Source: Tamlana crocina (lineage in GTDB: Bacteria > Bacteroidota > Bacteroidia > Flavobacteriales > Flavobacteriaceae). Taken from it: a stretch of DNA of 64,000 nt. The DNA lies in contig CP158972.1 of assembly GCA_040429635.1 (NCBI GenBank), positions 33,918 through 97,917 of the forward strand, read 5' to 3'. Shown in pieces: positions 59,845 through 64,000 of the stretch (the first letter of the stretch is position 1; each line of letters opens with the position of its first letter). The notes below the pieces were generated by a model that saw only the letters and a list, made by a program, of their open reading frames with translations, did not search any database and was not told the DNA's origin. The position numbers and the translations under genes are program-made.

Positions 59845-61116
59845 TTACAATGGTTCAAAAAATATGGTGCCATTTGATTCGTTTCCAGACGAATCGGTTA
59901 ATGTAAATTCAGACAACTCTATAAAGCCTTCAGAATTTGAATAACCCCCAAAGCCTCTAAAGGTATATTCAACAGTACCAGAATCTGTTTCGCAGGAAAA
60001 TGTGGTTTCGCTTATAATAACTTCAGAACCGCCTTCCTCTTCTCCGAAGAACACACCTAATTCTAAATCATTATTACAACCCAGGTTTAAGAAATCTCCC
60101 GAAAGCGTATATTCATTACAGTTTTCTGGGCTTTGTGTAAATATGCCAACACCAAAACTTTCATTTCCATCAATATTTACAATACTATTATATTCGCCTT
60201 CAAAACTGCATCGATCTCGTTCGTCTCCACCGCCATCTGAAATTTGATCTATAAACAAGTTTCCTGTAACGGTTTCTCCGCCACCTGTTAGGGTATAGCC
60301 AAAAAACTCCATGAACCCATCATTACCGCTAAAGAAACCATTTGCATTAAATGTATATTCTACAGTTTCACCTGCCTCATTAGTACAATTAAAAGTAGCG
60401 TTTTCAATAATGGCGTTGCCTTCATTTCCGCCTTCTACAAAAGGATCTAAGAATAGTAAAAACTCAATATCATCATTTGTACATCCTAAATTTAAAAAGT
60501 CTCCGCTTATTGATATTTCGTTACAACTCGTTAATAAAGATGCTACTATAATGGTCTCTCCGTTATTAGAATCTCGGGCTTGAAGCTCACCTTCAAAATT
60601 ACTAAAATCGAAATCTAAATTACAGCCTTTGTATGGGTCTGTTCCATTAATAAACTCATCTATATTAGATACGCCATCATCATCACAATCTGAGCTAGAC
60701 CATATTTCATTATCAGAATCAAAACCAATATAACCTTCATCTTGCTCGGGCATGCAAGGGTTTTGTGGTGCTTCGTCTAAGAAATCTGGAACACCATCGC
60801 CATCGGTATCTGCTTCTTCATTTACATAGGGATTACGCGTTTTATCTTCAAACTCTTCTGCGTTGGAAACACCATCACCATCACAATCGGCATTTTGCCA
60901 AACCGCATTAAAAACATTGAAATCAGTATATGTACCATCTTTAACGGGTAAACATGGATCATCAGGGAATTCGTCTAAACTGTTAAGCACGCCATCGCCA
61001 TCAGTATCCATTGCATCACTAATAAATTCTTCGTTATTATCGACGCATGAATAATTAAAAAACAATGTAAAACCTGCTAACAAAAGTGACCATTTTATAT
61101 TTATTTTATATTTCAT
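59845..61116 (-). CDS. Lipoprotein with thrombospondin type 3-like Ca-binding repeats (copy 2)
   Basis: 423 aa. Lipobox FNYSC, then DxDxDG repeats of the thrombospondin type 3 kind (DTDGDGVLNSLDEFPDDPC, DCDGDGVSNAEEF, DTDGDGVPDFLDEAPQNPC, DCDDDGVSNIDEF) to about residue 160, followed by two copies of a beta domain of about 120 residues, each with SGDFLNLGC and a cysteine pair. The layout suits a Ca-stiffened stalk that presents binding domains at the surface. It occupies the position of SusE/SusF-type binding lipoproteins. Confidence 0.82.
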   Translation of the reverse strand: MKYKINIKWSLLLAGFTLFFNYSCVDNNEEFISDAMDTDGDGVLNSLDEFPDDPCLPVKDGTYTDFNVFNAVWQNADCDGDGVSNAEEFEDKTRNPYVNEEADTDGDGVPDFLDEAPQNPCMPEQDEGYIGFDSDNEIWSSSDCDDDGVSNIDEFINGTDPYKGCNLDFDFSNFEGELQARDSNNGETIIVASLLTSCNEISISGDFLNLGCTNDDIEFLLFLDPFVEGGNEGNAIIENATFNCTNEAGETVEYTFNANGFFSGNDGFMEFFGYTLTGGGETVTGNLFIDQISDGGGDERDRCSFEGEYNSIVNIDGNESFGVGIFTQSPENCNEYTLSGDFLNLGCNNDLELGVFFGEEEGGSEVIISETTFSCETDSGTVEYTFRGFGGYSNSEGFIELSEFTLTDSSGNESNGTIFFEPL

Positions 61117-61167
61117 AATTCTTGCTTTATTATGTTGATATTATGTAAAACCCGTCAATTTTTATTG

Positions 61168-62358
61168 CTATAAGGGCCTGATGATAAGTGTTCCGGTAGT
61201 TACTCTTTCTTCATCAGGAATACCATCATCTAATTGTGTAATGATATATGTTAACTCTACGGTTCTGGAAGCACCAGCATAAGTCCCTAAGCCCTCTACT
61301 GTAAAATTTCTACTAGACATCCTGTCTTCGGCTAAGCATGAATACTCTGTAAGCTCTACAAACACTCTACCATTTGATGAGGTTTGATCTGCAGGTTCAA
61401 AATAGAAAGGTATACGTACATCATCATTAAAACAGCCTTGATTGAATATGCCTCCGCCGGTAAAAAATATAGTGCCACATTCTTCTCCAACAACCCCAAT
61501 AGTAACGCCTTCTCCATTATTAGAATCTACTGTTCTTAACTCTCTCGCATAATTTTCTAACTCGAAGTTAAATACATCGTTACAAGGTATATCTGGAAAA
61601 GGATATGGTGACCTACCTGCGGCAACTTCTTCACCATTGGATATACCATTACCATTACAATCTGCTGCTGCCCAAACGTCGTTCTCGGCATCGAAGCCTT
61701 GATATCCAATAAATTGTTCTGGCAAGCAAGGATTATTTGGATCTGGATCTACATCATCTTTAAGTCCATCACCATCGGTATCACCAATTGACGATTCATC
61801 AAAATAAGGATTAGTACCATTAGTTAATTCATCTATATTAGAAATACCATCTTGGTCACAATCGGCATCGCGCCAAATACTATTGTATAAATTGTAACCT
61901 GTATAATTTTCATCTTGCATTGGTAAGCAAGGGCTGTTTGGGTCGCTATCCAAACTGTTTTCTATACCATCGCCGTCTGGATCGTTTAAATTTCTAAGAA
62001 TGGTTACATTGGATATTTTTGTTTCTTGTTGTTTTTTAACTTCAATTACTAAATTAACTTCATCTGTAATATCTGAATTAAAAAATTCTGGACTTTCAAC
62101 TATTATTTCTCCATACCTTAACCCCAGTACAACACTGTTTTCTGGTGTTTGAGAAATTAAAGAAAATGTGACTTCGCCTTTATTGGAGCTTCCTTTTAAA
62201 AAGCCTAGGGTATCTCGTTTTTTTACAACAATTGGTGCTTCAAGTGTAAAATCTTCGGTATTTATTGATACCCCAGAGACATTATCATTAGTCTCATCAC
62301 AAGAAAAACCAATAAATAATATACATACACCTATGATTATTTTAAAAATTGTTTTCAT
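61168..62358 (-). CDS. Lipoprotein with thrombospondin type 3-like Ca-binding repeats (copy 1)
   Basis: 396 aa. Lipobox GFSC; an N-terminal cadherin-like segment (about 30-125, VTFSLISQTPENSVVLGLRY), thrombospondin type 3 repeats (DPDGDGIENSLDSDPNSPC, DCDQDGISNIDELTNGTNPY, DTDGDGLKDDVDPDPNNPC, about 130-255), and one C-terminal beta domain (FNFELENYARELRTVDSNNG). It is paralogous to the next gene downstream. Start ATG 62356-62358 is chosen at the lipoprotein leader; the frame from 62451 overlaps susD. Confidence 0.82.
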   Translation of the reverse strand: MKTIFKIIIGVCILFIGFSCDETNDNVSGVSINTEDFTLEAPIVVKKRDTLGFLKGSSNKGEVTFSLISQTPENSVVLGLRYGEIIVESPEFFNSDITDEVNLVIEVKKQQETKISNVTILRNLNDPDGDGIENSLDSDPNSPCLPMQDENYTGYNLYNSIWRDADCDQDGISNIDELTNGTNPYFDESSIGDTDGDGLKDDVDPDPNNPCLPEQFIGYQGFDAENDVWAAADCNGNGISNGEEVAAGRSPYPFPDIPCNDVFNFELENYARELRTVDSNNGEGVTIGVVGEECGTIFFTGGGIFNQGCFNDDVRIPFYFEPADQTSSNGRVFVELTEYSCLAEDRMSSRNFTVEGLGTYAGASRTVELTYIITQLDDGIPDEERVTTGTLIIRPL

Positions 62359-62381
62359 AACTACATTTTTTATGTTTGAGA

Positions 62382-63794
62382 CTATTGTCTTGGGTTTTGT
62401 TCTATTTCTGGGTTTGCTAGAATGTAATTGGTTGCGATTGGTAAAGCCCAATTAAGGCTATTTGGTGCTATAGATACTGTTTCTCCATTAAAACTATGAG
62501 TAACTGTTATATTGGCATTATCGAAACGATTATAACGCTTAATATCAAAAATTCTTAAGGTACTCATGGCTTTCTCTCTTCTAATTTCATCTTTTACAAA
62601 GTCGATTAAATCGTCTTGATCTGTTATATCAACAGGAACATAGGCCCCAGTTTTAAAACGATTTACCCTTAGTGTATTTAAATCTTTATTGGCTAACTCG
62701 ATATCTCCTAATCTGGCATAACATTCTGCACGCATTAAATAAAGGTCTGCAGTTGTTAAAGATACACTGGTATTATTGTTAGCTCTATGGGCAACAAACA
62801 CAGGATTATCTATCTCTGCAAAAAAATAGGTTCTGGCATCGGCAAACCATTTTTTCCTTTGGTCATTATCGTCATATAAACCATAAAATTCTGGTGTGGT
62901 TACTAGAGTAAATCCTCCGGAATCTTTAAACCAAATTAATTGCTCGTCTTGAACGGCCAAAGGATATGCTAGCACATTGGCATCTCTTGGATCTGCCGGG
63001 TCATTATTAATATCTCTTAAACTATTTTTTAAAGCTAGGCCTTTATTAGCAGCTTCAAGAGCTTCTTCATATTTAGCTTGATAAATTAAAACACGAGCTA
63101 AAAATGCGTAAGCTCCAGCTTTAGACGGCCTAAAGCTTAAATTTGCTGGTTGTAAATCTGGTAAAGCTTCTATATTGTTGTTAATATCGTTAAGAATAAG
63201 ATCATAGATTTCGGCAACTGAAGCTCTTGTAAAATCTGCACCCTCTAATTCTATACCATCTCTAATAGGCACCCCTAAATCTGTATCTGCGGTTTCAGGA
63301 TTGTAATGTACACTGTATATGTTCACCAAATTGAAATAAGCAAAAGCGCGTTGTAATGATGCATCTGCTTTTACTTCGGCAATGGCTTCTGGCGTACCAT
63401 TTTCTACCGTTTTCAACCCTTCTAGAACCACATTGGCAACGTAAATTTGATTGTAATATCGAATCCAATTGTTATCGTCTCCATTTTCTGTAGAAATTTG
63501 TTCTTTAAACAAATACAGGTTTATTTCTTCTGGGCTAATACCAAAACTGGCCCGTACTTGTTCTGTTAACAAATAATTATCGCTTGCTATAATGGTAAAA
63601 TCGTGATGTGTACCAAAACCCTGCGTGAAGTTTACATTGGGATCTGGTTCTACTTGATCTAAGAGTGCTCTAAATTCTTCAATTTTAGAGGGTATAACTT
63701 TTCCTTTGGGTTGAAAATCTAAGAAATTATCTCTAGTGCATCCGGTTAATACGAACGATACTAATATAATTATGGTATATTTTGTAGTTTTCAT
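62382..63794 (-). CDS. SusD/RagB-like nutrient-binding lipoprotein
   Basis: 470 aa. Lipobox VLTGC, then NFLDFQPKGKVIPSKIEEF, TPR-like helices (ADASLQRAFAYFNLVNIYSV, RPSKAGAYAFLARVLIYQAKYEEAL) and the C-terminal SusD pattern (LMRAECYARLGDIELANKDLNTLR, IRREKAMSTLRIFDIKRYNR). SusD caps the SusC channel and binds the ligand. It is 11 bp from the susC stop. The ligand is unknown; the neighbouring peptidases suggest protein or peptide. Confidence 0.94.
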   Translation of the reverse strand: MKTTKYTIIILVSFVLTGCTRDNFLDFQPKGKVIPSKIEEFRALLDQVEPDPNVNFTQGFGTHHDFTIIASDNYLLTEQVRASFGISPEEINLYLFKEQISTENGDDNNWIRYYNQIYVANVVLEGLKTVENGTPEAIAEVKADASLQRAFAYFNLVNIYSVHYNPETADTDLGVPIRDGIELEGADFTRASVAEIYDLILNDINNNIEALPDLQPANLSFRPSKAGAYAFLARVLIYQAKYEEALEAANKGLALKNSLRDINNDPADPRDANVLAYPLAVQDEQLIWFKDSGGFTLVTTPEFYGLYDDNDQRKKWFADARTYFFAEIDNPVFVAHRANNNTSVSLTTADLYLMRAECYARLGDIELANKDLNTLRVNRFKTGAYVPVDITDQDDLIDFVKDEIRREKAMSTLRIFDIKRYNRFDNANITVTHSFNGETVSIAPNSLNWALPIATNYILANPEIEQNPRQ

Positions 63795-63805
63795 AAATCT
63801 GGATA

Positions 63806-64000
63806 TTAAAATGTTGTCGTTAAATTAAGTGTAAAGGTTGGAGGGATTGGTATGGTTCGACTTATAGGATCGACATCCCATTTATTGAAATTCCAAACTT
63901 TTAAGTTGTCTGCTTGCAAGCTTACCGTAAAACTATTCATAGATAATTTCTTGGTGAGACTTTCCGGAAACTGATAAGATAAATTGACTTGAGACAAACG
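63806..64000 (-). CDS. SusC-type TonB-dependent transporter, C-terminal end (partial)
   Basis: Only the last 64 residues are in the window; the gene runs off the right edge. RLSQVNLSYQFPESLTKKLS, then FTVSLQADNLKVWNFNKWDV and TFTLNLTTTF with a terminal Phe, which is the usual end of a SusC/RagA barrel. Together with SusD downstream this is a SusCD pair. Confidence 0.88.
   Translation of the reverse strand, partial: RLSQVNLSYQFPESLTKKLSMNSFTVSLQADNLKVWNFNKWDVDPISRTIPIPPTFTLNLTTTF

Overview
The window is an AT-rich bacterial chromosome segment, almost certainly from a member of the Flavobacteriaceae (Bacteroidota). The support is: promoters with the Bacteroidota -7 box TAnnTTTG, the near absence of Shine-Dalgarno sequences, type IX secretion features (a PorZ homologue, a secreted protein with a type A C-terminal sorting domain), a SusC/SusD pair, a GT117/DUF2723 membrane glycosyltransferase, a THC0290_0291-like outer-membrane protein, and an ECF sigma factor with a TPR-bearing anti-sigma-like partner. 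No prophage, integrase, transposase, rRNA operon or CRISPR array was seen.

Layout. 1-7.3 kb: the 5' part of polA (running off the left edge), a membrane metallophosphoesterase, a thioredoxin-fold protein without its CxxC, a polysaccharide deacetylase and a GT117 membrane protein. 7.4-24.5 kb: a 163-bp inverted-repeat element, tRNA-Gln, a large T9SS cargo protein, a holin-like/YtxH envelope triad, small enzymes, gdhA, porZ-recO-TonB receptor, a YgiQ-type radical SAM protein and a DJ-1/PfpI protein. 24.8-30.5 kb: the translation block rplM-rpsI-rpsB-tsf-pyrH-frr followed by an outer-membrane barrel. 30.5-42.4 kb: an RND transporter whose whole leader is a second copy of the inverted-repeat element, asnS, rpoN, an ExbB/ExbD energy-transducing operon, tRNA-Ser, asparaginase and TatD.

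42.5-51.9 kb is the most interesting region. An ECF sigma factor and a TPR anti-sigma-like protein lie divergent from a secreted protein, a lipoprotein, and an operon of PKD outer-membrane barrel protein, TPR-CHAT protease, retropepsin-like protease and orphan LuxR-type response regulator. Three promoters on the plus strand share GGGTAACAA-N13-TTGATRTAA with identical spacing, which I infer to be the target of the neighbouring sigma factor. Just downstream of the response regulator are two tandem units, exactly 147 bp apart, each made of a 20-bp palindrome, a promoter 21 bp further on, a conserved transcript start and a hairpin. Two unlisted hydrophobic microproteins (35 and 37 aa) bracket the cluster. 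I read this as a trans-envelope stress or signalling relay involving two unrelated protease folds; its function is unknown.

51.9-64 kb: rplY, prs, tRNA-Leu, an SLC1-type symporter, and then one long minus-strand locus: SusC (partial)-SusD-two Ca-binding-repeat lipoproteins-two paralogous HExxH lipoproteins-M43-like protease-M1 peptidase. This looks like an uptake locus for protein or peptide rather than polysaccharide, since no glycoside hydrolase is present.
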